Of a stretch of DNA of 64,000 nt, positions 34,938-46,800 are shown piece by piece. The notes beneath the pieces were generated by a model. That model was not told the origin of the DNA. It made no database searches and saw only the letters and a program-made list of their open reading frames with translations. A program made the position numbers and the translations under genes. The DNA is from Kangiella geojedonensis. Its GTDB lineage: Bacteria; Pseudomonadota; Gammaproteobacteria; Enterobacterales; Kangiellaceae. The first letter of the stretch is position 1. Each line of letters opens with the position of its first letter. Location: NCBI RefSeq assembly GCF_000981765.1, contig NZ_CP010975.1:2294001-2358000 (forward strand), written 5' to 3'.

Positions 34938-36335
34938 ATGACAGATTACATTGTAAAAGATATCAGCCTCGCTTCATGGGGTCACAAAGAAATTGAAATG
35001 GCGAAAAGCGAAATGCCAGGCTTGATGCAAATTCGCGAAGAATATGAAGGCGAACAGCCACTAAAAGGCGCGCGCATCGCAGGTTCATTGCACATGACGA
35101 TCCAAACCGCCATGTTAATGGAAACACTCATCGCGCTTGGAGCCGAGGTACGTTGGGTTTCTTGTAACATCTACTCTACGCAAGATCACGCTGCGGCAGC
35201 GATGGCTGACCAGGGTATTCCTGTGTTCGCGTACAAAGGCGAAACGCTAGACGAATACTGGGACTACACGCACCGCATCATGAAATGGGGCGACGGCGGT
35301 TCTCCAAACATGATCCTAGATGATGGTGGCGACGCGACGATGCTACTTATCCTAGGTAGCCGTGCTGAAAAAGACATCAGCGTATTGGATAACCCAGGTA
35401 GCGAAGAAGAAGTTGCTCTATTCAAGTCAATCAAAGCGAAGCTGGCTGAAGACGACACTTTCTACTCACGAACGCTTGCTGAGATTCAAGGCGTGACCGA
35501 AGAAACGACAACAGGTGTTGCTCGTCTTTACCAAATGAAGAAATCTGGCGAACTACCATTCCCAGCGATTAACGTTAACGACTCAGTGACAAAATCTAAG
35601 TTCGATAACTTGTACGGCTGCCGTGAGTCGCTAGTCGACGGTATTAAGCGTGCAACTGACGTGATGATCGCGGGTAAAGTCGCAATCGTTTGTGGTTACG
35701 GCGACGTCGGTAAAGGTTCTGCGCAATCGCTACGTGGCCTTGGTGCAACCGTTTGGGTAACAGAAATCGACCCGATTTGTGCATTACAAGCAGCGATGGA
35801 AGGCTACCGTGTGGTCGATCTAGAAGATCCGAACGTGGTTGAGCAAGCAGATATTTTCGTGACAGCAACCGGTAACTACGACATCATTCGCCATGAGCAC
35901 ATGGAACGCATGAAAGACCAAGCGATCGTTTGTAACATCGGTCACTTCGATAACGAAATTAACATCGCTAGTTTAGAAGACTACGAATGGATCAACATTA
36001 AAGACCAAGTTGACCAAGTGGTATTCCCAGACGGTAAGCGTATTACCTTGTTAGCAAAAGGTCGTCTAGTAAACCTTGGTTGTGCTACAGGCCACCCAAG
36101 CTTCGTCATGTCGAACTCGTTCACTAACCAAGTTCTAGCGCAAATCGAACTTTGGAAGAATGGTGACAAATACGACAACGACGTTTACATCCTACCGAAA
36201 CACCTGGATGAAAAAGTTGCCAAGTTACACCTAGAGCGCATCGGCGCGCGTCTAACCACGCTAACCGACAAGCAAGCAGCTTACATCAACGTTGAAGTCG
36301 AAGGCCCATATAAGCCTGAACACTATCGTTATTAA
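34938..36335 (+). CDS. ahcY: adenosylhomocysteinase (SAH hydrolase)
   Basis: NAD-dependent hydrolysis of S-adenosylhomocysteine to homocysteine and adenosine, relieving inhibition of methyltransferases. 465 residues. [25 protein letters not shown] at the N terminus, NAD-binding [19 protein letters not shown], substrate region [20 protein letters not shown], and C-terminal [19 protein letters not shown] ... [10 protein letters not shown]. It carries the ~40-residue insert of the longer bacterial form. Confidence 0.98.
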   Translation: MTDYIVKDISLASWGHKEIEMAKSEMPGLMQIREEYEGEQPLKGARIAGSLHMTIQTAMLMETLIALGAEVRWVSCNIYSTQDHAAAAMADQGIPVFAYKGETLDEYWDYTHRIMKWGDGGSPNMILDDGGDATMLLILGSRAEKDISVLDNPGSEEEVALFKSIKAKLAEDDTFYSRTLAEIQGVTEETTTGVARLYQMKKSGELPFPAINVNDSVTKSKFDNLYGCRESLVDGIKRATDVMIAGKVAIVCGYGDVGKGSAQSLRGLGATVWVTEIDPICALQAAMEGYRVVDLEDPNVVEQADIFVTATGNYDIIRHEHMERMKDQAIVCNIGHFDNEINIASLEDYEWINIKDQVDQVVFPDGKRITLLAKGRLVNLGCATGHPSFVMSNSFTNQVLAQIELWKNGDKYDNDVYILPKHLDEKVAKLHLERIGARLTTLTDKQAAYINVEVEGPYKPEHYRY

Positions 36336-36354
36336 TCACTTTTAGCTGTGATGC

Positions 36355-36382
36355 AAAAAAGTCGGCAGTTGCCGGCTTTTTT
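36355..36382 (+). terminator. Rho-independent terminator of metK-ahcY
   Basis: AAAAAAGTCGGC, short loop, GCCGGCTTTTTT (one T-G pair) twenty bases after the ahcY stop. Confidence 0.92.
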
Positions 36383-36675
36383 GTACCTAAACAATTTAAC
36401 CAACCCCACCAACCAGCAACACCTCACCTAGTTTTTTCAAATACCTAAACTTGCAAACTAAGAATAAACACTAACTCTATAAAAATATCATTATTCGTAA
36501 AAAGCGGTGACAAATTCCTAATATAACTACCCATTACGCCTTAAAGATACTGGATATAGCGGTCAACACGTCCGCTGATCCCTGGGTTATCTCTATAATG
36601 GACACTTGTAAATAAAGACTAATGATAATAGAGTCCGAACGAATTCTTATAATAAAATGTTAAATGTAATCGAAT
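36383..36675. other. A+T-rich intergenic region before the orphan gene pair
   Basis: About 290 bases without a convincing gene. TATAAT at 36594-36599 could be a -10 for the orphan genes, but no good -35 is spaced with it. A five-base inverted repeat AGCGG/CCGCT lies near 36557-36577. Nothing else is evident. Confidence 0.4.
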
Positions 36676-36960
36676 ATGAATCTTCTGAAGCACCAAGAAG
36701 AGTTATTTTTTTCGCTAAGGATGGCCGTGAAACGTCATAGCACGAGGGAAATCATTTATAAGTCTGAATGGCTCGGTTACTTGCCGTATGGGCTATACCA
36801 TTGGGTTGAGGTTGATGGCGAAGAAATTAAACCAAGTAGCCCTGATTCATTACATGATGACCTTTCTTTACTAGTTAAGGCCGGCGCATTAAAAGTAGTA
36901 AAAGAAGTGCAAATTAACGATGAAGATAACCACATCTATTATGAGCTTGAGGCAGAGTAA
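36676..36960 (+). CDS. hypothetical protein (orphan)
   Basis: 94 residues, not recognised. No signal peptide or membrane segment. The helical N terminus (LLKHQEELFFSLRMAVKRHSTREIIY) leads to a C-terminal helix-turn-strand pattern (DSLHDDLSLLVKAGALKVVKEVQI ... HIYYELEAE) that looks like a small winged-helix fold. No clear Shine-Dalgarno precedes the ATG. With the next gene it forms an A+T-rich pair between ahcY and bioA, and both are about 100 residues and acidic, so they may be acquired together. Domain guess is weak. Confidence 0.6.
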   Translation: MNLLKHQEELFFSLRMAVKRHSTREIIYKSEWLGYLPYGLYHWVEVDGEEIKPSSPDSLHDDLSLLVKAGALKVVKEVQINDEDNHIYYELEAE

Positions 36961-37071
36961 ATATTTAACAAGTTTAGGCACCGCGACCCAATACACTCCG
37001 CTTGGAAAATTGATGAGGTCAGAGTATATTAGTTTACTTCGAATTATACTCTAACTTCGTTTTCAAAGATT

Positions 37072-37464
37072 ATGAAAAGAAAGACTTTCTTAATTGAGTT
37101 CTTAGGCGCGATTGGTGCCGAAGAAATACACTGGAAAACTGAATCAGAGACAAGTATTGCTGGAACAGTGTTTTATGAGATTGGAAACTCAGAAGAAACT
37201 CAAGACTTTGTATGGCATGCTCAAGAATATGATATCCCGTCGGATAAAGTACTACTTCTTGCTGAATTGCTTCACGAAAATAAATTATTAAGCCTAGATA
37301 AAATAACAGTAAGTAGACAAGAATTACACAAACTATTCTGTGCCAAAATTGGGTATATTATGTCCGAAGAGGAATTCCTATCGGTACTCAATGCGTTAAA
37401 GTCAATAGAGGTGCCGATGGTTGATAATGGTAAGGAAACTGATATATTTTTTATCCATGAATAA
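37072..37464 (+). CDS. hypothetical protein (orphan)
   Basis: 130 residues, not recognised. It has a beta-rich start (KTFLIEFLGAIGAEEIHWKTESETSIAGTVFYEI) and a helical, acidic second half (KVLLLAELLHENKLLSLDKITVSRQELHKLF ... MSEEEFLSVLNALKSIEV). The latter again suggests a helix-turn-helix-like module, as in the preceding gene. No ribosome site is obvious. The gene ends 122 bases before bioA. Confidence 0.6.
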   Translation: MKRKTFLIEFLGAIGAEEIHWKTESETSIAGTVFYEIGNSEETQDFVWHAQEYDIPSDKVLLLAELLHENKLLSLDKITVSRQELHKLFCAKIGYIMSEEEFLSVLNALKSIEVPMVDNGKETDIFFIHE

Positions 37465-37586
37465 TACAGCCTACAATTAATGTCTAAGACGCTCAAAGAA
37501 AATCAGCCAACCAAACCACCCTTTGAGACTTATCCTCAAATACGCGATAATAGCGCCACGATTGATTCAATCACAAAGTTTATATT

Positions 37587-38936
37587 ATGAATAACGCAAC
37601 TCTGAAAGAGCGCGATCTGGCCGTTTTATGGCATCCCTGTAGTCAGATGAAGGACTACGAGAAATACCCGATGACGCCGATTAAGAAAGGTGATGGCGTC
37701 TATCTCGAGGACTTTGATGGTAATCGCTATATCGATGCGGTGAGCTCATGGTGGGTCAATATTTTTGGTCACGCCAACCCAACCATTGCGCAGGCGATGA
37801 AGGATCAGGTCGATCAGCTGGAGCACGTTATTTTCTCTGGCTTTACCCACGAGCCTGCGATTGAGCTGGCGGAGAACTTAGTAAAGATTACGCCACCAGG
37901 CTTAGACCGTGTGTTTTACGGCGAGAACGGCTCGTCAGCAGTCGAGATTGCGTTGAAGATGAGCATTCACTACTGGCAGCTTATGGATAAGCCCGAAAAG
38001 ACTCAGTTCGTGACGCTAGAAAATGGTTATCACGGCGAAACTACCGGTGCTTTGGCAGTTTCTGATGTGGGGCTTTATAAAGAGCCTTACGAAACCATGA
38101 TGTTTGATGTGATGACGGTTCCTTCGCCTGATTGCTATTACCGCGAGGAAGGCGAAAGTTGGGAAGAATATTCACGCCGTCAATTTGTGCATATGCGCAA
38201 GTTGATCGAGGAAAAGCATGAAACAGTAGCAGCAGTCATACTTGAACCACTGGTTCAGTGCGCTACCGGCATGCGTATGTACCATCCGGTGTATTTAACC
38301 GAGTTACGCAAGCTGTGTGATGAATACGGCGTGCATTTAATTGCCGACGAAATTGCCGTTGGTTTTGGTCGTACGGGCACTTTGTTCGCTTGTGAGCAGG
38401 CTGATATCACGCCTGATTTTATGTGTCTGTCGAAGGGTTTAACCGCGGGCTTTTTGCCTTTGTCGGTGATGATGACTCGTGAAGAAATTTTCGAAGCATT
38501 TTACGATGATTATGAAACCCTAAAAGCGTTTCTTCATTCACACAGCTACACAGGCTATGCCACAGGTTGCGCGGTGGCTAATGCTACATTAAAGATTTTC
38601 CGCGAGCAGCCGATTATTGAAAATAACCAAGAGTTAGCCAAGCACATGGCGCAAGCAACTGCTCACTTCGCTGATCATCCAAACGTAGCTGAAGTGCGTC
38701 AGACGGGCATGATTCTGGCGGCAGAGATGGTGCAAGACAAAAAGACTCGCCAAGGTTATGACTGGAAAGAACGTCGCGGTATGCGCGTTTACGAATACGC
38801 CTTGTCTCGTGGCGCCCTACTACGTCCTCTTGGTAATGTAGTTTATTTTATGCCGCCTTATGTAATCACGCCTGAAGAGATTGATAAACTGGCTGATATC
38901 GCTTGGAAAGGCATTCAATTGGCGACTAAAGACTAA
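37587..38936 (+). CDS. bioA: adenosylmethionine-8-amino-7-oxononanoate aminotransferase
   Basis: PLP enzyme of biotin synthesis that uses SAM as amino donor to make 7,8-diaminopelargonate. 449 residues. HPCSQMKDYEKYPMTPIKKGDG is the BioA N-terminal signature; PLP binding is shown by YGENGSSAVEIALKM, LIADEIAVGFGRTGTLFACE and the lysine in CLSKGLTAGFLPLS. The rest of the bio pathway is not nearby. rsmE follows 19 bases later, an arrangement I also remember from Pseudomonas. Confidence 0.96.
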   Translation: MNNATLKERDLAVLWHPCSQMKDYEKYPMTPIKKGDGVYLEDFDGNRYIDAVSSWWVNIFGHANPTIAQAMKDQVDQLEHVIFSGFTHEPAIELAENLVKITPPGLDRVFYGENGSSAVEIALKMSIHYWQLMDKPEKTQFVTLENGYHGETTGALAVSDVGLYKEPYETMMFDVMTVPSPDCYYREEGESWEEYSRRQFVHMRKLIEEKHETVAAVILEPLVQCATGMRMYHPVYLTELRKLCDEYGVHLIADEIAVGFGRTGTLFACEQADITPDFMCLSKGLTAGFLPLSVMMTREEIFEAFYDDYETLKAFLHSHSYTGYATGCAVANATLKIFREQPIIENNQELAKHMAQATAHFADHPNVAEVRQTGMILAAEMVQDKKTRQGYDWKERRGMRVYEYALSRGALLRPLGNVVYFMPPYVITPEEIDKLADIAWKGIQLATKD

Positions 38937-38955
38937 TTCACCATAAGGGCTTACC

Positions 38956-39693
38956 GTGCGTATTTCTCGTATTTATACTGCTGAAGAATTAAACGTAGGC
39001 CAACTGCTTCAGCTGGATCATGAAGCAAGCAATCATTTAAGCCGTGTATTGCGTCTTAAAGCTGGCAACCCCGTTACTTTATTTAACGGTGATGGTGTCG
39101 ATTACCATGGCGTGATTGAGGCCATTGAGCGCAACCAAGTCAGTGTCCATATTCAAAGTTGCCAATCGCAAAATCTCGAGTCACCGCTTCACATTCATCT
39201 ATACCAAGGTGTCTCCCGTGGTGACAAGATGGACTTAACCTTACAGAAAGGTGTAGAGCTCGGCATTAAGGAGTTTACGCCACTGCTAACCGAACGCTGT
39301 GGCGTGAAACTCGACCCGAAGCGTTGGGAAAAGAAAGTTCAGCACTGGGAAAAAGTGATTCAAAGCGCCTGTGAACAATGTGGGCGCTCAACCTTGCCGA
39401 AATTGAATCCTGTTATTGATTTATCTAGTGCGTTAGAACAAACGAATAGCTCCCACCACTTCTTTCTTCATCCTGATGCCAAGCACTCTTTTAGTGCCTA
39501 TTCGGATGCAGAACCAACTGGCACAATTGCTTTGTGGGTAGGTCCTGAGGGAGGCTTTAGTGACAAAGAAATCGAACAAGCCCTCAATAACAATATTACA
39601 GCCGTCCAACTAGGACCACGAGTGTTAAGAACAGAAACTGCTGCCCTGGCCGCTGTTTCGGTGATGAATACCTTATGGGGTGATTTTAAATAA
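38956..39693 (+). CDS. rsmE: 16S rRNA (uracil-1498-N3) methyltransferase
   Basis: SPOUT-class methyltransferase modifying U1498 of 16S rRNA. 245 residues with a GTG start. PUA-like N-terminal domain (NHLSRVLRLKAGNPVTLFNGDG) and SPOUT domain with KGVELGIKEFTPLLTERC, SACEQCGRSTLP, WVGPEGGFSDKEIEQA and LGPRVLRTETAALAA (the SAM-binding knot). Confidence 0.97.
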   Translation: MRISRIYTAEELNVGQLLQLDHEASNHLSRVLRLKAGNPVTLFNGDGVDYHGVIEAIERNQVSVHIQSCQSQNLESPLHIHLYQGVSRGDKMDLTLQKGVELGIKEFTPLLTERCGVKLDPKRWEKKVQHWEKVIQSACEQCGRSTLPKLNPVIDLSSALEQTNSSHHFFLHPDAKHSFSAYSDAEPTGTIALWVGPEGGFSDKEIEQALNNNITAVQLGPRVLRTETAALAAVSVMNTLWGDFK

Positions 39694-39734
39694 GAATAAA
39701 GTCTAACCGTGAGACTCTTAAATGGCATACCATC

Positions 39735-39765
39735 AAAAAAAGCAGCTTATGAGCTGCTTTTTTTT
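39735..39765. terminator. bidirectional terminator between rsmE and the pil-chp operon
   Basis: AAAAAAGCAGCT, loop TATG, AGCTGCTTTTTTTT, between convergent rsmE and chpC. T-runs on both strands. Confidence 0.93.
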
Positions 39766-39783
39766 CTTGGCTGAATATCAAAC

Positions 39784-40251
39784 TTAGGCTGAAGCTAATT
39801 TAGTTTCAATAAAATCCAAGTCGGGGATCAAAGCTTTCTTGCCATCAACCTTCACCCAAGCTTTAACACCATCATCTTGACCTTGGATTTCGTCGGCAAT
39901 GAATTCCGAGTTTTCTTCATCTACTGGAACCAGACGCGGAATACCTCGCACCATCAACGCTACAAAGGGCACTTCTTCATTACCATTAAGCGTGTAACAA
40001 ATAGCAATTCGTGACCGTTTGATATCACCTAGATCTTTTTTTCCTTGCAAACGCTCAATAGCCACAACCGGAATCGTTTGGTTGCGCCAAATTACGGTAC
40101 CGACTTTCCAATGATCATTGTTTTCAATATCATCGTCCAACGATACATTCATAAAGGGTACAATTTCTGCAATTACAGTATTTGGTAACAACAAGCTATC
40201 ATCTAGCATCGGTACTAAAAAACTGTATACATCTTTAACTGTCTCAGTCAT
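39784..40251 (-). CDS. chpC: CheW-like protein ChpC of the Pil-Chp system
   Basis: 155 residues, a single CheW domain (YSFLVPMLDDSLLLPNTVIAEIVPF ... WRNQTIPVVAIERL). The ATG at 40251 has AGAAG in position; a GTG at 40263 would overlap chpB. It lies last in pilGHIJK-chpABC. In P. aeruginosa ChpC is a second coupling protein beside PilI. ChpD and ChpE homologues are not found after it; the operon ends here at a terminator. Confidence 0.85.
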   Translation of the reverse strand: MTETVKDVYSFLVPMLDDSLLLPNTVIAEIVPFMNVSLDDDIENNDHWKVGTVIWRNQTIPVVAIERLQGKKDLGDIKRSRIAICYTLNGNEEVPFVALMVRGIPRLVPVDEENSEFIADEIQGQDDGVKAWVKVDGKKALIPDLDFIETKLASA

Positions 40252-40259
40252 GCAACTTC

Positions 40260-40853
40260 TCACGCATATTGATCAAGTGAACTGTGACTCTCTAAGAAAT
40301 CACACAATTGTCTCGCTAATCCTTCGGGGCTGTCTTTATAAATGACCTTTCCCGTCCGCATCATATTTAACGGCATTGATGCCTGCACACACGTTTCCAG
40401 CGTCTGGCACCAAATCTCAACATCATTCTCGTCAAGAGCATCAGCACTGGCAGCGCCATCATCATCCATCCCACTAAATACTATCGCCAGTTTTTGTACG
40501 TTTGGCAACTCTAGGGACGACTCAAACATCTGATTAATATTTGGGGCGTAAGGTGCGTCCCAAGATTGTTCAGAGAGGTAAATCCGTCCTTCAGGATTAA
40601 AGCTGATTTTCCGGTCAATAGGCGCTATATAAAGCTTGCCCGGAAGAATCTGTTTGTTGCCATCAATAATTTCTGCACTAAAAAAAGGGTGCTCATTTAA
40701 CATCGCCTCAAGGCTAGGTAGAAACTCTTGAGTAATATGATTCCCTAACACAAAGCACACTGGCAAAGCCTCGTTTGGTAAAGCATCAATAAATGCTTTA
40801 ACTGCCGCCGGACCTCCTGTCGAGCCTCCTAATAATACTAATACTGTATTCAT
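40260..40853 (-). CDS. chpB: CheB-type methylesterase ChpB (no receiver domain)
   Basis: 197 residues made only of the CheB catalytic domain. Ser11 in GGSTGGPAAV, His39 in GNHITQ and the Asp in VFSGMDDDGA form the expected triad. It should demethylate PilJ, opposing PilK. Without the N-terminal receiver found in flagellar CheB, it cannot be activated by phosphorylation in the usual way; the same is known for Pseudomonas ChpB. The domain is diverged compared with standard CheB. Confidence 0.88.
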   Translation of the reverse strand: MNTVLVLLGGSTGGPAAVKAFIDALPNEALPVCFVLGNHITQEFLPSLEAMLNEHPFFSAEIIDGNKQILPGKLYIAPIDRKISFNPEGRIYLSEQSWDAPYAPNINQMFESSLELPNVQKLAIVFSGMDDDGAASADALDENDVEIWCQTLETCVQASMPLNMMRTGKVIYKDSPEGLARQLCDFLESHSSLDQYA

Positions 40854-40866
40854 TGGCGTCCCTTTG

Positions 40867-43800
40867 CTAAATGTCTAGCTCCAACATCTCCTCGATAGTT
40901 GAAAGGAGTTTTTCCTCATTATACGGCTTACCTAAATATTGATTCACACCAATTTCTTGAGCACGTTCACGGTGTTTCTCACCCGTACGCGACGTAATCA
41001 TAATAATTGGGATGTGCTTCAAGCGTTCATCGTGTCGTATAATCGTTGCCAACTCAAAACCATCCATACGCGGCATTTCAATATCCAATAACATAACATC
41101 TGGAATATCATCATGTAGCTGAGTAATCGCATCGACACCATCTTTCGCTGTCAGCACTTGATATTGATGACGCTGCAATAATCGCGCCGTAACTTTACGT
41201 ACCGTAATCGAGTCATCCACAACCATAACCGTAGGAATGCGATCTTCTTGAGTCACTTCCTCGACCAGACCCGCTTCGTGGGCGAAATCCCACTCGTGGA
41301 AACGATCCACCAAGGTTTGCATATCAAGAATTAAAACAACGGTACCATCACCAGTAATCGAAGCGCCTGAAATACCTGGGACTGTCGAAATCTGACGGCC
41401 AACGTTCTTAACGATAACTTCTCTTGAACCCAATAACTCATCCACGTGTACGGCAATTGGCTTACCTTCACCATGGATGATTAATACTGGTACATATTCA
41501 TCAACCGGCGGTACAATTTCAGAATTACGCTCGAGAATTTGTCCAAGATAACGTAACTCAAACTCTTCACCTAAATGTTCAAAGGTGTCTTTCTTACTTT
41601 GATAAATTTCTAATAACTCATCCGCTTTAACACGCGCTACCGTCGTAATATTCGACAATGGAATTGCGTACGGCTCGCCTTTGACCTTAACCATTAATGC
41701 TTGGTTAGACGATAAGGTAAACGGTAAACGAACGGTCATGGTTGTACCTTGACCATCTTCAGAGTTCACGTTTAAGGAACCACCCAGCTGAAGAATTTCG
41801 CTGTGTACCACGTCCATACCAACACCACGACCTGAAATCTGCGTGACTTTATCAGCAGTAGAGAAACCAGGCTGTAGAATCAAACGATACAGTTCACGAT
41901 CCGATGGCTGGTAAGATTCGTCGATCATTCCTTGCGCCACGGCACGTGCTTTTACTTTGTCTTTACGGATACCTGCGCCATCATCAGCAATTTCGATATA
42001 AACTTCATTACCACGACGACTCAAGTTCAGTTTTACCTGTCCCTTCTCTGGCTTACCCGCACGCTTACGGTCAGCTTTGCTTTCAATACCATGGTCAATC
42101 GCATTACGCAGCATATGATCTAGAGGAGCTACCATACGTTCAATTACCGTACGGTCCATCTCGCCTTCTGATGTCAGAATCAAATCAACTTCTTTATTCA
42201 GTTCACTCGATATTTGGCGAACCATACGACGCAAGCGACTCTCAATACTGTTAAACGGTACCATTCGCGTACGAATTAAGCGATCTTGTAACTCGGTATT
42301 TACTCGACCTTGGGCCAATAAGGTTGCTTCGGCATCACCAACTTTAGTATCTAATGTTTCCTGAATCGAAACTAAGTCACTCGCAGCCTCAAGTAAGCTT
42401 CGGGTTAGCTCTTGCTGACGGGTATATCGGTCCATTTCCAAAGGATCGAAGTCATCAAAGTCGCCTGAAATCTCTCGGCGATATAAAACCTGGGCTTCCG
42501 TTTCAATTTCAAGATTACGTAATTGGTCACGTAAACGATCAACTGTCGACGACATCTCGCCTAAGTTGAAGTTTAAGTCAGCGACTTGTTGTTCTAATCG
42601 CGAGCGGAAAATCGAGCTTTCACCAGATAAGTTCACGAGGTTATCTAGGATTTCAGAACGGACACGAATTACGTCTCGGCTAGCAGCGTCTTTCGCAGCC
42701 TCTTCTTTTTCCTTCTGACGGTCAACCAGTGAAACAACATTAACATTTGCTTGCTCGTCAGACTCTGCAAGGTCTCGTTTATCCAGCTGATCCAGTTGCG
42801 CTCGAATTGCGTCGTGGTCATTGGATAAACGACGCTCAAAATCATGTGGTATTACTGGCATTTTTCCGTCTTTGACAGAAGCGACCATGTTGGTCAATTG
42901 CTCATGTCCTGCCTTTAATAACTCCACCCAACGCTGCTGTCCTGCACGAGTATCTCGTTGTAAGAGCTCAACACAATCTTCTAAAGAATCCGACAAGATG
43001 GCTATTGGTTTAATTAAAGCCAGTTTGGCGCCACCTTTCAGGGTATGCAGGCTTCGGTGAGCCTCTTTAAGTGGCTCTGATTTAGAGAAGTTATCGGCCC
43101 AACTTTCAACAGAAGCATAGTAGCCATTTAATAATTCGGGGGCCTCGCCTAAGAACAGGTCAACAAGCTCCTGCTCCCACATATCTTCTTTCTGTTCTTC
43201 TTCTACTGGCTCTGCTGTTTCAACGCTTGAAGTTTCAGTGTCGTCTGCAACTACAGCTTCTTCAACCTCATCTACAGACTCTGCCTCTTCGACAGTAGCC
43301 GTACCGCCGGACTTTTCTATTTCAATGAACTTATCTATTTCAGTCAGCAGAGACTGAGGCGATGGAATACTTTCAGGAGTATTTCTTGATGCAAAGATCT
43401 CCATCAACTTATCTTCTGCTTTGGTCGCTAATTGAATAGCTTGCGGAGAAGCACTGATCCGCTTTTCCATGATCGCAGTGTAAAGGTCTTCTAACCCATG
43501 CGCTAAGTCACCAATCGGTGTAAATCCAGCCATACGCGCACTACCTTTCAAGGTATGCAAATTACGCTGCAACTCACCTATTGGCGCTATGTCTGATGGT
43601 TTGCTTCGCCATTGCTCTAATAGCTGTGCATCGCTATCAAATAATTCTTCGGCTTCTTCTGTAAAGATTTCAAGTAGCTCATCATCCATTTCGAAATCTA
43701 AACTAACCGTATCAATACTGTGCTTGGCTGCGGCAGGTTGCTCAACTTCTTCTACAGGTTCTTCATCAACGTCATCTAATTCAGTTGAATCAGTTTCATC

Positions 43801-46800
43801 CTGAGCAGTCTCTTCCACAGCATCGCTAGAGTCAGAATCAAGAGCTTCAGTCTCGATAGGTTCGTCTTCGGTTGAATCCTGAGCTTCTTCATCAGACAAC
43901 TCTTCAATGACAGTTTCATCAAGTTCTGACTCAATACCTTCAGCGTCTTGTTCTGTTACTTCAACTTCAACGTCGTCTTGCTCTTCGCTTGAGTCCAGCT
44001 CTAAAGATTCTTCTTCCGGCTCTTCAAGGGTGACGTCTTCATCTAAATCACTCTCTTCTACAATATTATCTTCTGGGCTATCAGTAGAAGCTTCTTCTGG
44101 AACTTCAGTGTCATCAGAAGATTCTTCTTCACTTATTCCTTCAAGATCAAGATCCCAGTCCAACTCAGAATCTTCTTCTTGAGCTTCGTTAGTGGCTTCG
44201 TCCACAGGCTGCTCTTGCTCGCTCTCTCCAGCTGACCAATCAACCAACTCTAAACCATCGAGTTCTTGCTCAAGGTCTTCAGATGATTCATCGCTTTCAG
44301 CATCTGATGTATCGCTGTCACCGGAGTCAACAATGTCGATATCGTCTTCACTACCACTATCAAATAAAGCATCATCCAATAATTGGAGGCCATCGCTAGA
44401 ATCACTCTCGCTAACTGAGTCACTCTCTGCAGCTGCTTCAGTATCTTCAGTAGAGTCTTCTGATGTTAATTCATCGGTGTCTTCTGAAGAGTCTAAATCT
44501 TCAAGTTCTAAATCAATGAAGTCAAAGTCAGACTTCTCTTCAATATCTTGTGGCGCCCAAGTATCAAGAGCCTGTACTAAATCTTTAGCAGCAGGGATTG
44601 ATAAATTAGCCGCTAAACAGTCAAATTGATTTTCTAACTGCGAGTAGCTTTCTGTTAGCAGTACACCTAACGAGGTATCAACTTCAGCAGCGGCTAGGTT
44701 GCGCTGTAGTGCTCCACTTAAACTATCAACAACCGCTTGAATTTCATCTATATCAAGCTCCATCAGGATGCCCGATAATCGATCGACCGAGGCTAAAATA
44801 TTACCGACAGCATCAGTCCGTTCTGCCTTAGGGGTTTCATGCAAGTTGGTTGCATCAATATCAGCCAAAACATCAGCAGCAATATTAAATACGTCTTTCA
44901 ATAACTCTGGATCCCTGCCCTCATCGGTACTAGAAGCATCACTGTCAAAGCGTGTTCTAGCCTTAGCTAATTGTTCAAGTAAAGCCGCTTCATGCGCTTC
45001 TATAACCGAATCATCTTCTGGTGCGGCTATAATGTGTTGCAGCAATTCTTTTGTATGGGCGACTAGCGCCATATCTTCTTTTTCAGCCATGATTCCACGA
45101 GAATTCAACTCCTGGAAGTAGCTTTCTACTGGCCCTATTACATTAGCTAACGATTTCAAATCGGCAATATGGGCAACGCCTTTAAGGGTATGCAAAGAAC
45201 GGAGCAAATTATCACTTATGTGGCTCTGAGTAATACCTTGTTCAAGCTGTTTAGCAAATGCATCTAAGTTTGCGATATGGTCGTCTGCTTCTTGTCTAAA
45301 CACCTCAAACAATTCCTGTTCAGGAGTTTGTTCTTCAGCGTCATCCGTACTAGTTGCGACTTCTTCCTCAACCTCTGGCGTTTCCGTAATCTCTTCAACA
45401 GGTTCTTCTGCTGCACCTTCTTCTACAGGTTCAGATGCAACCAATTCACCCTTGCTGATTTTATCCGCTCGCTCTGCTAAATCTTGTGGGAAGTCGGTTG
45501 CTTTTCCTTCCGCGTAGTCTTTAACCATGCTTGGCAACTTATCTGCCACAGCTTCGACGGTTTCCATTAATTCTTGGCTGAAATCAATGCTGTTATCAAT
45601 GAGTCGATTCAACATATTTTCAACAGACCAACTTAACTCACCAACATCCATAGCACCAACCATACGGCCGCTGCCTTTTAATGTATGGAAGTTGCGTCGG
45701 ATCGTAGTCAAAGCATCTTCGTTTGTCTGATCATTTTTCCACACAGGAAGCAGGCTATGCATCTCTTCCAGCACTTCCTCTGCTTCTTCAATAAATATTT
45801 CACGAACTTCGTCATCAATTAAGTCGTCATCATCGTCTTGATCACCGGAAGCGACTTCTTCAACAGATTCTTCAGTTGATCCATAATTATCATCAATCAG
45901 ATCTTCTTCCGGCTCTTGCTTACCGACCATTTCGATATCAGGCATATCCAATGAGTCTTCAAGCACTGGTAGTGCGTCTGACTCAAGACTTCCGTAATGA
46001 TTTTCAAGCTCTTCAATACTATTAACTGCCCGCTGCAAAACGATTGGTAACCCATGTAAGCCAGATGACATCAAGCCTTCAAGGTAGTAGTCAACCGAAC
46101 TTAAAGCATCCGCTAATGTTTCTACTTCATTATCGCTTAATACTACTTTTTCGCTGATTAAATACTTACTAATGAAACGGTTAGTTTTCTGCACGACTTC
46201 ATGCAAATGATCCAATTGTGCAAAGTTTAAAGCACCTTCCACATCAGATAACAGCTCTGGAACTCGTTCTAAACGCCTAATGTTGTGACTTTCATCTAAG
46301 TAGTCTGTAATGGCATCTTTTACTTTGTATAAATTTCCGCGACTTTCTTGAACCAACTGATAACGTGCATTAACCAGCTGTAATGAATCGGATATATCTG
46401 AACCTTTAGTTTCTTTAGCTAACTGATGACTATCCATCGACATGGCGCGCTGGATATAGTCTTCTAGCTTTAAAACAGTTTCAGCAATCGACACCAAACC
46501 TTGATGTCGATCAGTTTGAGTTCCATCCACTAAATCCGACACTGCCTTCATCTTTTGCTCAACAATATCGCGAGATTCCGTTAAGCCAAGCATCGCTAAT
46601 GTGTCAGAAATTTTCTGCATCACTGGTAGCATTTCTTCCAGTGGCTCATCATCCAAAGATTTGGTTCGGATATATAAGTCTAATGACTCTTTGATTTCTG
46701 TGAGGTCTTGATTGATAGCACCTAGTGCAATCTTAAGACTTTCTGCACCAGGTCCTTCAAGCTGCTCTGTTTCAGCTTCAAAGTCACCTAATGACTCTAA

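Noticed and set aside
36658-36741. Short frame (ATG at 36658) overlapping the start of the orphan gene at 36676
   Set aside because: It stops after 27 codons in another frame and has no ribosome site.
43589-44629. Long Ser-rich open frames on the plus strand opposite chpA
   Set aside because: They are shadows of the Asp/Glu-rich ChpA linker (GAA/GAT codons read as TTC/ATC in reverse), with no ribosome site and low-complexity sequence.
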